Below are positions 1 to 6,264 of a stretch of DNA of 7,721 nucleotides, piece after piece. The stretch is from assembly GCF_946221515.1 (NCBI RefSeq), contig NZ_CAMJVK010000048.1, forward strand, positions 1 to 7,721. The letters run 5' to 3'. A model generated the notes under the pieces. The model saw only the letters and a program-made list of their open reading frames with translations. It had not been told where the DNA came from and did not search any database. A program made the translations under genes and the position numbers. This DNA is from an uncultured Fenollaria sp. (lineage in GTDB: Bacteria > Bacillota > Clostridia > Tissierellales > Peptoniphilaceae). Every line of letters starts with the position of its first letter. Position 1 is the first letter of the stretch.

Positions 1-55
1 AACATAAAAAGAGAGACTTAAATCAATAAGTCTCCCCAATATTTGACATAGAGCC
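1..55. mobile_element. Probable terminal end of an ISL3-type insertion sequence (partial, continues off the left edge)
   Basis: Read on the minus strand from 55 inward, the sequence begins GGCTCTATGTCAAATATTGG, which resembles the terminal inverted repeats (GGCTCTTTGTCAAA-like) that I recall for ISL3-family elements. A subterminal hairpin (13-34) lies just inside. ISL3 elements usually make 8-bp target duplications, so TTTTTATA at 56-63 would be the flanking copy. No transposase, opposite end or second target copy is in the window, so this is an inference from one end only. Confidence 0.45.
6..34 (-). terminator. Intrinsic terminator reading into the putative IS end
   Basis: A 7-bp perfect stem (13-19 with 28-34, GAGACTT/AAGTCTC) encloses an 8-nt loop. 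On the minus strand it is followed by TCTTTTT, the usual form of a Rho-independent terminator. In that direction it would stop transcripts arriving from the rpmB side. On the plus strand the stem is followed by CCCAAT, so it should not terminate in that direction. Confidence 0.55.
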
Positions 56-88
56 TTTTTATAAAATCGATTTAGCTTAAATACAAAT

Positions 89-116
89 AAGGCCTGTGCA
101 TTATGCATAGGCCCTT
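89..116 (-). terminator. Terminator-like hairpin
   Basis: A 10-bp stem with one G-T pair (91-100 with 104-113) closes on a 3-nt TTA loop. Two more A-T pairs form beyond a bulged C at 114. On the minus strand the tail is TTATTTGTATTT, which is U-rich but interrupted, so it is a weak terminator at best. It could instead be an orphan hairpin from a lost gene or a RNA-stabilising element. Confidence 0.4.
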
Positions 117-130
117 ATATATACACGCGA

Positions 131-159
131 AAGAAGCAGAGCAATTAGCTCTGCTTCTT
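131..159. terminator. Strong hairpin, possible weak bidirectional terminator
   Basis: A perfect 12-bp inverted repeat (131-142 with 148-159, AAGAAGCAGAGC) surrounds a 5-nt AATTA loop. The arms are GC-rich for this region. Tails are short and pyrimidine-rich in both directions (TTCTTCT on plus, TTCTTTC on minus), so termination could occur either way but inefficiently. The structure is clear; its role is inferred. Confidence 0.5.
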
Positions 160-171
160 CTATGTATAAGC

Positions 172-204
172 AAAAAAAATTGCAGTTAGTCTGCAATTTT
201 TATT
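172..204 (-). terminator. rpmB Rho-independent terminator
   Basis: An 11-bp stem (175-185 with 191-201) has a TTAGT loop (ACTAA on the transcribed strand). On the minus strand it is followed by a run of eight T residues, the classical intrinsic terminator. The rpmB stop codon (200-202) overlaps the base of the upstream arm, so termination follows directly on the end of the coding region and rpmB is transcribed alone. Confidence 0.85.
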
Positions 205-391
205 CGGCTCTTTGTACCTTACCTGATCTAAGGCATCTAGTACAAACATTTATTCTTTTTACAGTTCCGTTAACGTTTGCTCTAACTCTTCTTAAGTTTG
301 GCTTCCAAGTTCTTCTTGAGTGTCTTAAAGAGTGAGATACTTTATTACCGGCAATCTTTCCTTTACCACATATATCGCAAACTTTTCCCAT
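200..391 (-). CDS. rpmB: 50S ribosomal protein L28 (C+, zinc-ribbon form)
   Basis: This is the 63-residue large-subunit protein L28. It keeps the family signature: MGKVCDICGKGK at the N-terminus, a basic SHSLRHSRRTWKPNLRRVR core (19-37) and a C-terminal CTRCLRSGK (50-58). Cysteines 5, 8, 50 and 53 form two CxxC pairs, the C+ form expected to bind zinc. C- forms lacking these cysteines are common zinc-starvation paralogues in other bacteria. I start at the ATG at 391 because AGAGGAGGT lies 6 nt upstream (398-406); the in-frame TTG at 409 sits inside that Shine-Dalgarno and would add six non-conserved residues. The gene has its own promoter (424-452) and terminator (172-204) and is divergent from the yloU-fakA operon, the same arrangement as in Bacillus subtilis. 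Confidence 0.97.
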   Translation of the reverse strand: MGKVCDICGKGKIAGNKVSHSLRHSRRTWKPNLRRVRANVNGTVKRINVCTRCLRSGKVQRAE

Positions 392-423
392 TTTCTTACC
401 TCCTCTCAAGCTTTAACTACTTA

Positions 424-452
424 ATTATAGCAAAGTTAATCATAAAAATCAA
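424..452 (-). promoter_or_regulatory. rpmB promoter (sigma-A type, extended -10)
   Basis: On the minus strand a -35 box TTGATT (452-447), a 17-bp spacer and a perfect -10 TATAAT (429-424) are preceded by TG one base upstream (extended -10, TGCTATAAT). A/T tracts just upstream of the -35 could act as an UP element. Predicted transcription start is near 417, giving a leader of about 25 nt carrying the Shine-Dalgarno. The quality of the match fits a highly expressed ribosomal gene. Confidence 0.8.
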
Positions 453-521
453 GCTTTTTTTATAAAAAATAGATTTTTTTTAAAGAAAATGTCAAAAAAA
501 CATAAAATTTCCATATATATC

Positions 522-550
522 TTTAAAAATAAGCAATTTAATGGTATAAT
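522..550 (+). promoter_or_regulatory. Promoter of the yloU-fakA-recG-rsmD-coaD operon
   Basis: A perfect -10 TATAAT (545-550) is preceded by TGG, making an extended -10 element. The -35 hexamer TTTAAA (522-527) at a 17-bp spacing matches four of six consensus bases. The predicted start is near 557, leaving a leader of about 65 nt before the first gene. No other good promoter was seen by eye in the short gaps between the downstream genes, so this may drive the whole operon. Confidence 0.72.
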
Positions 551-622
551 ATAAGTAATTATGGATACAAATAAGCAAAGCAGAAGAGAAAATAAATTTA
601 TTAAGTGAATGGAGGGAGATTT

Positions 623-985
623 ATGCCTTGTCAATATACTAATGATTTAGGAACTATTAACATTGCTGACAATGTTATCGCTAAGATAGCAGGTCTATCT
701 GCTATGGAAAGCTATGGCATAGTAGGTATGAGTGCAATCGATGCAAAAGATGGTTTTTACAAATTACTTAACATGGAGAATCTAGCTAAGGGAGTAAAGG
801 TAGTAACAGACGGAAGCCACTTAGACATATCTTTATATGTAGTGTTGGAGTTTGGAGTAAAAATTTCAGTTGTTTGCGATAACATTATAGAAAAAGTAAA
901 ATACAATGTTGAAAGACAAACAGCTATGTCTGTTAAAAATGTCAACGTTTTTGTCCAAGGACTAAGAATGAATGACAAAAAGTAG
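623..985 (+). CDS. Asp23/Gls24 family envelope-associated protein (YloU-like)
   Basis: A 120-residue Asp23/Gls24-family (DUF322) protein, equivalent in position and sequence type to B. subtilis YloU. Visible family features are the N-terminal segment GTINIADNVIAKIAGLSAMESYGIVGMS (10-37), GVKV (57-60), LDISLYVVLEFGVKIS (68-82) and the C-terminal VKYNVERQTAMSVKNVNVFVQGLR (92-115). It has no signal peptide or membrane segment. Asp23 of Staphylococcus aureus is membrane-associated through partner proteins, but the role of the YloU group next to fakA is not established. I start at ATG 623, with GGAGGGAG at 611-618; an in-frame GTG at 605 lies upstream of that site and would waste it. The stop codon at 983-985 overlaps the Shine-Dalgarno of fakA, which suggests translational coupling. 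Confidence 0.9.
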   Translation: MPCQYTNDLGTINIADNVIAKIAGLSAMESYGIVGMSAIDAKDGFYKLLNMENLAKGVKVVTDGSHLDISLYVVLEFGVKISVVCDNIIEKVKYNVERQTAMSVKNVNVFVQGLRMNDKK

Positions 986-994
986 GAGGTAAAT

Positions 995-2638
995 GTGAGT
1001 ACTAATAAAATTGACGCAATTGTTTTAAAGAAAGCATTGATTGGAGCTCTAAACTCACTTGGTGAAAACAAGGAAGTGGTTGACGCTCTAAATGTATTTC
1101 CTGTTCCAGATGGAGATACAGGTACTAACATGCTTCTAACAATGAAGTCAGCAGTTACAAATGCAGTTAAAGAAGAAAATAAAACTGTAAAAGAAATATC
1201 AAGTGCTTTGAGCAAGGGCGCTCTTCTTGGAGCAAGAGGAAACTCTGGTGTAATCTTATCTCAACTTCTTAGAGGTTTCAAAGAAGCTGTAGAAGATAAG
1301 GAATACATTGACATCGAAGCATTGATGGAAGCCTTTGTTAAAGCAAGTGAAGTTGCTTATAAGGCTGTTATGAGACCAACAGAAGGAACTATACTAACAG
1401 TATCAAAGGATTTAGCAAGTTTTGCAAGTAAAAACTATAGAAATTACACAGAGCTTTCTAAATTTGCAGATGATTCACTTATTGCTTTAGCAGAATCATT
1501 GAACAGAACTCCAGAGCTATTAAGCGTATTAAAAGAAGCAGGAGTAGTTGATGCTGGCGGTAAGGGTCTTTATTGCATTCTTAAAGGGGCAATAGAAGGC
1601 GCTAGAACTGAAAATCTAGAAATTACAGTTCAAGATATAAATAAGACTAAACAAACAGCTAATAGAAAAGAAATATCTACAGACAATATCAAATATGGTT
1701 ATTGTACTGAATTTATTATAACTGGCGATACAAGCAGGGCCGAAGAGTTTAAGGAAACTATCTCAAAGATAGGCGACTCAATGGTTGTTGTTGCTCTTGA
1801 TGATATAATCAAGTGCCATATACACTCAAATAACCCAGGTCAAGTTATTGAAGAAGCGTTAAAACTTGGTTACTTAAAGGACATCAAGATTGATAATATG
1901 CGTCTTCAACACAATGAGATACTATTTAGCGAAGAAGAGTATAAAAATACTGAAAAAGAAGAGAATAAGCCAAAAGAACACAAGAAATATGGCTTTATAG
2001 CCGTAAGTTCAGGCGAAGGCTTTACAAAGATATTCAAGGACTTAAAAGTTGATGAAGTTGTTACAGGTGGCCAAACTATGAACCCATCTACAGAAGATTT
2101 TATGGAAGCCATTGACAAGATCAATGCAGACGATATATTTATCTTCCCTAACAACAAAAACATCATCATGGCAGCTAAGCAAACTATTGACCTTAGCGAG
2201 AAAAATATCCATGTAGTTGAGACTAGAAATATGCCAGAAGCTATCACAGCTATGATTACTTTCGATGAAGATATGAGTGCTGATGAAATTCTTGACAATA
2301 TGAACGAAGCCATCAGCGAAGTAAAAACTGGTGAAGTTACTTTTGCCGTAAGAGACACTACTATCGATGGTAAAGAGATAAAGAAGGGTAACTACCTTGC
2401 TATCAGGTCATCAAAGATACTTGCAAGCTCAGCTGATTTAAACGAAACAACTATGGCTATGATAGATGAACTTATCGATGAGGACACATCTTTGGTTACT
2501 CTATATCTAGGCGAAGACGCTGAAAAAGCTCTAGCTGATGATTTAATTGAAAAACTTGAAGAAAAATATCCGGATGTCGACTTCGAAGCAATCGAGTCTA
2601 AACAAGCTTTATACTACTATATAATTTCATTGGAATAA
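995..2638 (+). CDS. fakA: Fatty acid kinase subunit A (DAK/DegV-like, YloV family)
   Basis: FakA uses ATP to phosphorylate fatty acids held by a FakB (DegV-type) carrier, giving acyl-phosphate for phospholipid synthesis. At 547 residues it is normal for the family. The N-terminal DhaL-type kinase domain (about 1-205) shows PDGDTGTNM (38-46), whose aspartates bind the Mg-ATP, then GARGNSGVI (79-87), RPTEGTILTV (127-136) and EAGVVDAGGKGL (181-192). The middle domain (about 230-310) has YCTEF and KCHIHSNNPG; C237, H275 and H277 match the zinc-type Cys/His/His set known for S. aureus FakA. The C-terminal DegV-like domain (about 330-547) has GGQTMNPST (358-366), FPNNKN (384-389) and ends YYYIISLE. 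Start is GTG 995, 5 nt after AGGAGG (984-989); an ATG at 993 runs straight into TGA. The stop overlaps the recG start as TAATG. No fakB is in the window, so partners are encoded elsewhere. Confidence 0.95.
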   Translation: MSTNKIDAIVLKKALIGALNSLGENKEVVDALNVFPVPDGDTGTNMLLTMKSAVTNAVKEENKTVKEISSALSKGALLGARGNSGVILSQLLRGFKEAVEDKEYIDIEALMEAFVKASEVAYKAVMRPTEGTILTVSKDLASFASKNYRNYTELSKFADDSLIALAESLNRTPELLSVLKEAGVVDAGGKGLYCILKGAIEGARTENLEITVQDINKTKQTANRKEISTDNIKYGYCTEFIITGDTSRAEEFKETISKIGDSMVVVALDDIIKCHIHSNNPGQVIEEALKLGYLKDIKIDNMRLQHNEILFSEEEYKNTEKEENKPKEHKKYGFIAVSSGEGFTKIFKDLKVDEVVTGGQTMNPSTEDFMEAIDKINADDIFIFPNNKNIIMAAKQTIDLSEKNIHVVETRNMPEAITAMITFDEDMSADEILDNMNEAISEVKTGEVTFAVRDTTIDGKEIKKGNYLAIRSSKILASSADLNETTMAMIDELIDEDTSLVTLYLGEDAEKALADDLIEKLEEKYPDVDFEAIESKQALYYYIISLE

Positions 2639-4662
2639 TGAAGCTAAGAGAGGTCAAGGGAGTAGGAAGCAAAACTGAAGAGTATCTAAATAGGCTTGGT
2701 TTATACACTGCAGAAGATGCACTGTTTAACAGGCCTAGAAGGTATGAGGACCGGAAGAATCTTAGGACTATCTCTGATGATAGTCTAACCGAAGCGGCTC
2801 TATTCAAGATAAAAGTCATCTCTTCGCCAATAATGAGGCAGAGAAATATGATGATGTTTGACGTTTGTGACGAGAAGAATAATGCGAAAGTTTTCTTCTT
2901 TGGCATGAATTTTTACAGAAATATCTTTAAGCCGGGCAAAACATTCTACTTCTTTGGCAAATTAAGTAAAAATAAATTTGGATACAGCTTTTCTAATCCC
3001 GAATTTTACAATAGTTTAAACACGGAAAGACTTGGTTACATTGGCCCAATATATAATCTTGTAAAAGGCTTATACAATTCAAAACTAGTCTCAATCGTGA
3101 CTGAGCTGCTTAATGCAAAAGGCTTAGTAAAAGAGATAATTCCGGAAATTTTGATACGTGATTATAATCTATATGGTATAGATGAAGCACTTAAAGAACT
3201 GCATTTTCCAACGTCTCACGAGACTTTGGAGAAGGCGAGAAGGACTTTAGCTTTTAGAGAGATATTTACCGTTGAATACGGTTTTAAGGTCTTAAGAAAA
3301 GAAGTTCAGGATGAAAATTATCTAAAGTTCAAGCACTTTGATGAAGAAGATGACTTTATTAAGGGACTTGGCTTTGAGCTAACGCCTGACCAAAAGACTG
3401 TTATAGACGAGATTAATGCTGACATGCAAGCCGACAAGAGGATGAATAGGCTAGTTCAAGGAGATGTTGGTAGCGGTAAGACCATAGTCGCTGTATATGC
3501 TATGTATAAGGCGCATCTCAATGGTTACCAAGCTGCTATGATGGCACCAACTGAAATACTTGCTAAGCAGCACTACGAGAGCCTTAAAGATATTTTCAAA
3601 GCTAAAGATATAAAAGTGGCGCTGCTATCATCATCAATATCAAATAAAGAAAAAAGTGAGATTTATGAGGGACTAGAGAGCGGGGAGATAGACATAGTTG
3701 TCGGAACTCACTCTATAATCCAAGATAAAGTTAATTTTAATAAGCTTGGACTCGTTATCACAGACGAGCAGCACAGATTTGGCGTTAAGCAAAGGGCGAA
3801 TTTAACGAATAAATCGGTATACGCAGACACTCTTGTTATGAGTGCAACGCCGATACCAAGGACCATGTCATTAATTTTCTACGGTGACCTTGATATATCA
3901 ACTATCAAGACCATGCCGCCAGGAAGGAAAAAGGTAGAGACATACGCTGTGCCTTACTCATATAAGGAAAGAATTTTTAATTTTATAGAAAAAGAGCTTA
4001 AAAAATCAAAGCAGGTCTATGTGGTTACGCCTCTAATCGAAGAGAGTGACTCGCTTGACTTGGCAAACGCAAATGATGTATATTTAGAGCTGAAGGAGCA
4101 CTTCAAAGATTATAATGTAGCTCTCCTTCATGGAAAGACATCAAACGAAGAGAAGAGCAAGATAATGTCTGCTTATGAAGATAACGAAGTGCAGATACTT
4201 GTTTCAACTACTGTCATAGAAGTCGGAGTAAACGTTCCTAATGCTAATCTAATGATTATACTAAACGCAGAAAGATTCGGTTTATCTACGCTTCACCAAT
4301 TAAGAGGCAGGGTAGGAAGAAGCTCGGATCAAGCGTATTGCGTCCTTGTTTATGACAAGCTAAATGATATTAGCTACGAAAGATTAAAATTGATGCAAGA
4401 GACTGGAGACGGCTTTGAAATATCGAAGAAAGACTTGATACTAAGAGGGCCAGGAGACTTCTTCGGAACAAAGCAGCACGGCTCTATAGATTTTAAATTC
4501 TTTGATTTTGATAAGGATACTGAGATGATTAATGACATAAACAAAGAAGTATTATCAATATTAAGAGGTGACATTGATTACGAAAAAGACAGATATGAGG
4601 CCTTATTAAGTAACATGGACTCAGTCTTTTACGATAGCAAACAAGATATCATCTTAAATTAA
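2638..4662 (+). CDS. recG: ATP-dependent DNA helicase RecG
   Basis: RecG remodels stalled replication forks and Holliday junctions, driving branch migration in the cytoplasm. This 674-residue protein is full length (family about 680). The N-terminal wedge/OB region begins LREVKGVGSKTEEYLNRLG and has NRPRRYEDR (31-39). Helicase motifs follow in order: Walker A GDVGSGKT (275-282), motif Ia APTEILAKQHY (303-313), VVGTHSIIQ (354-362), DEQH box with RFGV (376-383), SATPIPRT (402-409), LLHGK (496-500), VSTTVIEVGVNVPNA (522-536) and motif VI HQLRGRVGRS (553-562). The translocation region GDGFEISKKDLILRGPGDFFGTKQHG (590-615) is intact. The ATG overlaps the fakA stop (TAATG) and only a poor Shine-Dalgarno precedes it, so its translation probably depends on ribosomes finishing fakA. 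Its codon choice is somewhat less biased (more AGG, CCG, GCG) than that of fakA, fitting lower expression. Confidence 0.98.
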   Translation: MKLREVKGVGSKTEEYLNRLGLYTAEDALFNRPRRYEDRKNLRTISDDSLTEAALFKIKVISSPIMRQRNMMMFDVCDEKNNAKVFFFGMNFYRNIFKPGKTFYFFGKLSKNKFGYSFSNPEFYNSLNTERLGYIGPIYNLVKGLYNSKLVSIVTELLNAKGLVKEIIPEILIRDYNLYGIDEALKELHFPTSHETLEKARRTLAFREIFTVEYGFKVLRKEVQDENYLKFKHFDEEDDFIKGLGFELTPDQKTVIDEINADMQADKRMNRLVQGDVGSGKTIVAVYAMYKAHLNGYQAAMMAPTEILAKQHYESLKDIFKAKDIKVALLSSSISNKEKSEIYEGLESGEIDIVVGTHSIIQDKVNFNKLGLVITDEQHRFGVKQRANLTNKSVYADTLVMSATPIPRTMSLIFYGDLDISTIKTMPPGRKKVETYAVPYSYKERIFNFIEKELKKSKQVYVVTPLIEESDSLDLANANDVYLELKEHFKDYNVALLHGKTSNEEKSKIMSAYEDNEVQILVSTTVIEVGVNVPNANLMIILNAERFGLSTLHQLRGRVGRSSDQAYCVLVYDKLNDISYERLKLMQETGDGFEISKKDLILRGPGDFFGTKQHGSIDFKFFDFDKDTEMINDINKEVLSILRGDIDYEKDRYEALLSNMDSVFYDSKQDIILN

Positions 4663-4672
4663 GAGGCAAGAG

Positions 4673-5227
4673 ATGAGAGTTATATCAGGCGAATTCAAAT
4701 CAAGAAAATTAATAGCACCAAAAGGCCTTAAGACGAGACCAACTTTGGATAATATAAAAGAAACAATATTTAATATCATATCGCCAATAGCGATTAACGC
4801 ATCTGTCTTAGATCTATTTAGCGGCACAGGACAGATAGGAATTGAGTTTTACTCAAGAGGCGCGAAGGACGTCTACTTAGTAGACAAGTCTAGAGAAGCT
4901 ATGAATGCAATAAAGGTGAACATAGAAAGTTTGGGACTTGATGGGAAAATAAATGTTTTGAAGATGGATGCAATCAGAGCAATCAACGGAATATATAAAG
5001 ATATGAAGTTTGACTATATATTTCTAGATCCACCATATCAAGATTACCATTTATTAAATGATGTGCTTGAGATTATTTGTATTAACGAGCTGCTCAGCGA
5101 TGTTGGAACGATTATTATTGAAGAAAACATTGATTACGAATTAAACGAAAATCTCTTTAAAGATGATTTTGATATTGATACAAGAACAATTGGCGATAAG
5201 AAAATATTTTTTATAAAGAGGTGTTAA
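4673..5227 (+). CDS. rsmD: 16S rRNA (guanine(966)-N2)-methyltransferase RsmD
   Basis: RsmD transfers a methyl group from S-adenosylmethionine to N2 of G966 in 16S rRNA during small-subunit assembly. The 184-residue protein has the family N-terminus MRVISGEFKSRKL, the RNA-binding segment TRPTLDNIKETIFNII (21-36), the SAM-binding motif DLFSGTGQIGIE (47-58), SRGAKDVYLVDKS (61-73, where the aspartate at 71 ends strand 2) and the catalytic N6/N2-type motif DPPY (119-122). GTGQIGIE differs slightly from the usual GSGALGLEA but keeps the glycines. It starts 10 nt after recG, with a modest AAGAGG (4661-4666) as ribosome-binding site, and its stop directly abuts the coaD ATG. The rsmD-coaD pair is conserved across many bacteria. 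Confidence 0.95.
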   Translation: MRVISGEFKSRKLIAPKGLKTRPTLDNIKETIFNIISPIAINASVLDLFSGTGQIGIEFYSRGAKDVYLVDKSREAMNAIKVNIESLGLDGKINVLKMDAIRAINGIYKDMKFDYIFLDPPYQDYHLLNDVLEIICINELLSDVGTIIIEENIDYELNENLFKDDFDIDTRTIGDKKIFFIKRC

Positions 5228-5707
5228 ATGAAAGCTATCTATCCTGGTAGTTTTGATCCTATAACCAATGGACATATTGATATCATCAATAGATCCAAGG
5301 ATATGTTCGATGAACTAATTATAGGTATTACTACAAATGTACAGAAAAAACACTTGTTTACTATAGATGAGAGAAAAAAGATGATAGAGGAAATCTTCAA
5401 AGACGAAAAGAAGATTAAGGTAAAGACTTTTGATGGTCTTCTTACTTCATTTTGTGAAGAAGAGGGTACCAACTACGTAATAAGAGGTTTAAGAGCCGTT
5501 TCTGACTATGAATACGAACTTCAAATGGCTATGGCGAATAAATCACTTAATAGTGACTTAGAAACTATATTCTTAGTTGCGTCACATAAGTTCAACTTCC
5601 TTAGCTCTTCAATCGTGAAAGAGATTGCTTACTATCATGGAGATATATCGGCCTTAGTGCCAGAAAATGTTGAAATAGCATTGAAAAAGAAATACGAAAG
5701 GGGTTAA
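5228..5707 (+). CDS. coaD: Phosphopantetheine adenylyltransferase
   Basis: CoaD joins 4'-phosphopantetheine to ATP to make dephospho-CoA, the penultimate step of coenzyme A synthesis. The 159-residue length is typical. The N-terminal nucleotidyltransferase signature YPGSFDPITNGH (5-16) carries the TxGH motif with H16. IRGLRAVSDYEYELQMA (85-101) holds the two substrate-contacting arginines (R86, R89), and FLSSSIVKEIA (124-134) is the C-terminal ISSTxVR-like nucleotide-binding loop. The ATG follows the rsmD TAA with no gap and is served by AGAGGTG (5217-5223) located inside the end of rsmD. Three nucleotides separate its stop from the next gene, so it is likely co-translated with both neighbours. 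Confidence 0.98.
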   Translation: MKAIYPGSFDPITNGHIDIINRSKDMFDELIIGITTNVQKKHLFTIDERKKMIEEIFKDEKKIKVKTFDGLLTSFCEEEGTNYVIRGLRAVSDYEYELQMAMANKSLNSDLETIFLVASHKFNFLSSSIVKEIAYYHGDISALVPENVEIALKKKYERG

Positions 5708-5710
5708 AAA

Positions 5711-6205
5711 ATGGATGTATTAGGTCTTATTGATGAGATTGAGGACATTGTTGAAACAGCGAGTTCTCTTCCTCTAACAAGTAAGGTTTTAGTTCAAAAA
5801 GAAGAATTACTTGACATTATAAGCGAGTTAAGAATAAAACTTCCAGATGAAATAAAACAAGCTGCATGGATCAAAGAAGAAAGAGAAAGAATTATAAGCG
5901 AAGCAAATAAAGATGCAGAACAAATCATTAAAGAAACAAGATTAAAACTTGAAGAGCTTGTAAGCAAAGAAGAAGTTTTAAAAGAAGCTAATGAAAGAGC
6001 AAAAGACATTATGAATAAAGCACAAATTGCTTCAACAAACCTAAAGCGCTCTTCGCTTGAATACTCAGATAAGCTTCTAATGAACGCACAAGAAAACTTA
6101 AAAGACATGATTACTACTTTGAATGAAAACAGAACAGAGCTTAGAAAGATGTCAGCTTCTGTTAGCCAAGAAAATCACGCAGCACAAGAAAAAGAAGAAA
6201 AGTAA
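5711..6205 (+). CDS. Coiled-coil protein, SepIVA/DivIVA-like (uncharacterised)
   Basis: This 164-residue hydrophilic protein has no signal peptide or membrane helix. The N-terminal 50 residues (VLGLIDEIEDIVETASSLP, then LTSKVLVQKEELLDIISELR and KLPDEIKQA) form a conserved block, followed by a long heptad-rich coiled coil (about 52-148) full of Glu, Lys and Ala, and a charged tail. From memory, homologues are common after coaD in Clostridia and are often annotated loosely as ATPase or ATP synthase subunit B-like. The block also aligns by eye with the start of mycobacterial SepIVA (IVEEARGVPMT, LELIDDIKDAIPGE), a DivIVA-domain septation factor of about 245 residues. A role as a cytoskeletal or envelope-growth scaffold is inferred only. 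GAAAGGGG (5696-5703) provides the ribosome-binding site. It is the last gene of the operon, and its stop codon lies at the base of the terminator stem. Confidence 0.8.
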   Translation: MDVLGLIDEIEDIVETASSLPLTSKVLVQKEELLDIISELRIKLPDEIKQAAWIKEERERIISEANKDAEQIIKETRLKLEELVSKEEVLKEANERAKDIMNKAQIASTNLKRSSLEYSDKLLMNAQENLKDMITTLNENRTELRKMSASVSQENHAAQEKEEK

Positions 6206-6252
6206 AAAAATAAATGCGAAAGTACATAACTACCTTCGCATTTATTTTTTTA
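6203..6252. terminator. Bidirectional Rho-independent terminator between convergent genes
   Basis: An 18-bp uninterrupted stem (6203-6220 with 6235-6252) encloses a 14-nt loop; two further pairs could form inside the loop beyond an A-C mismatch. The core is ATGCGAA/TTCGCAT, flanked by A7 on the left and T7 on the right. In both directions the GC-containing stem is thus preceded by A and followed by a U run, so it should end both the coaD operon and lpdA. The stop codon of the coiled-coil gene is inside the left arm. Confidence 0.92.
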
Positions 6253-6264
6253 TTTGTTTTATAA

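Noticed and set aside
60..199. Possible tRNA, riboswitch or CRISPR repeat in the gene-free left end
   Set aside because: The hairpins differ from one another, there is no repeat-spacer periodicity, no cloverleaf and no recognisable riboswitch core; simple hairpins explain the structure.
392..409. TTG start adding six residues to L28
   Set aside because: The extension is encoded by the Shine-Dalgarno itself, and L28 proteins begin with MGKxC.
605..622. GTG start adding six residues to the Asp23-family protein
   Set aside because: It has no upstream Shine-Dalgarno, whereas ATG 623 is well placed after GGAGGGAG.
757..1215. 152-codon open frame on the minus strand across the yloU-fakA junction
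   Set aside because: It is antisense to two well-recognised genes, has no Shine-Dalgarno and reads as a Ser/Thr/Phe-rich shadow of their coding frames.
1906..2358. 150-codon minus-strand frame inside fakA
   Set aside because: Its hydrophobic appearance is the complement of charged FakA codons; there is no ribosome-binding site or promoter.
2598..2906. 102-codon minus-strand frame across the fakA-recG junction
   Set aside because: Shadow of conserved coding sequence, with no initiation signals or recognisable domain.
5794..6108. Minus-strand frame opposite the coiled-coil gene
   Set aside because: Ser/Leu-rich complement of Glu/Lys/Ala codons; not a membrane protein gene.
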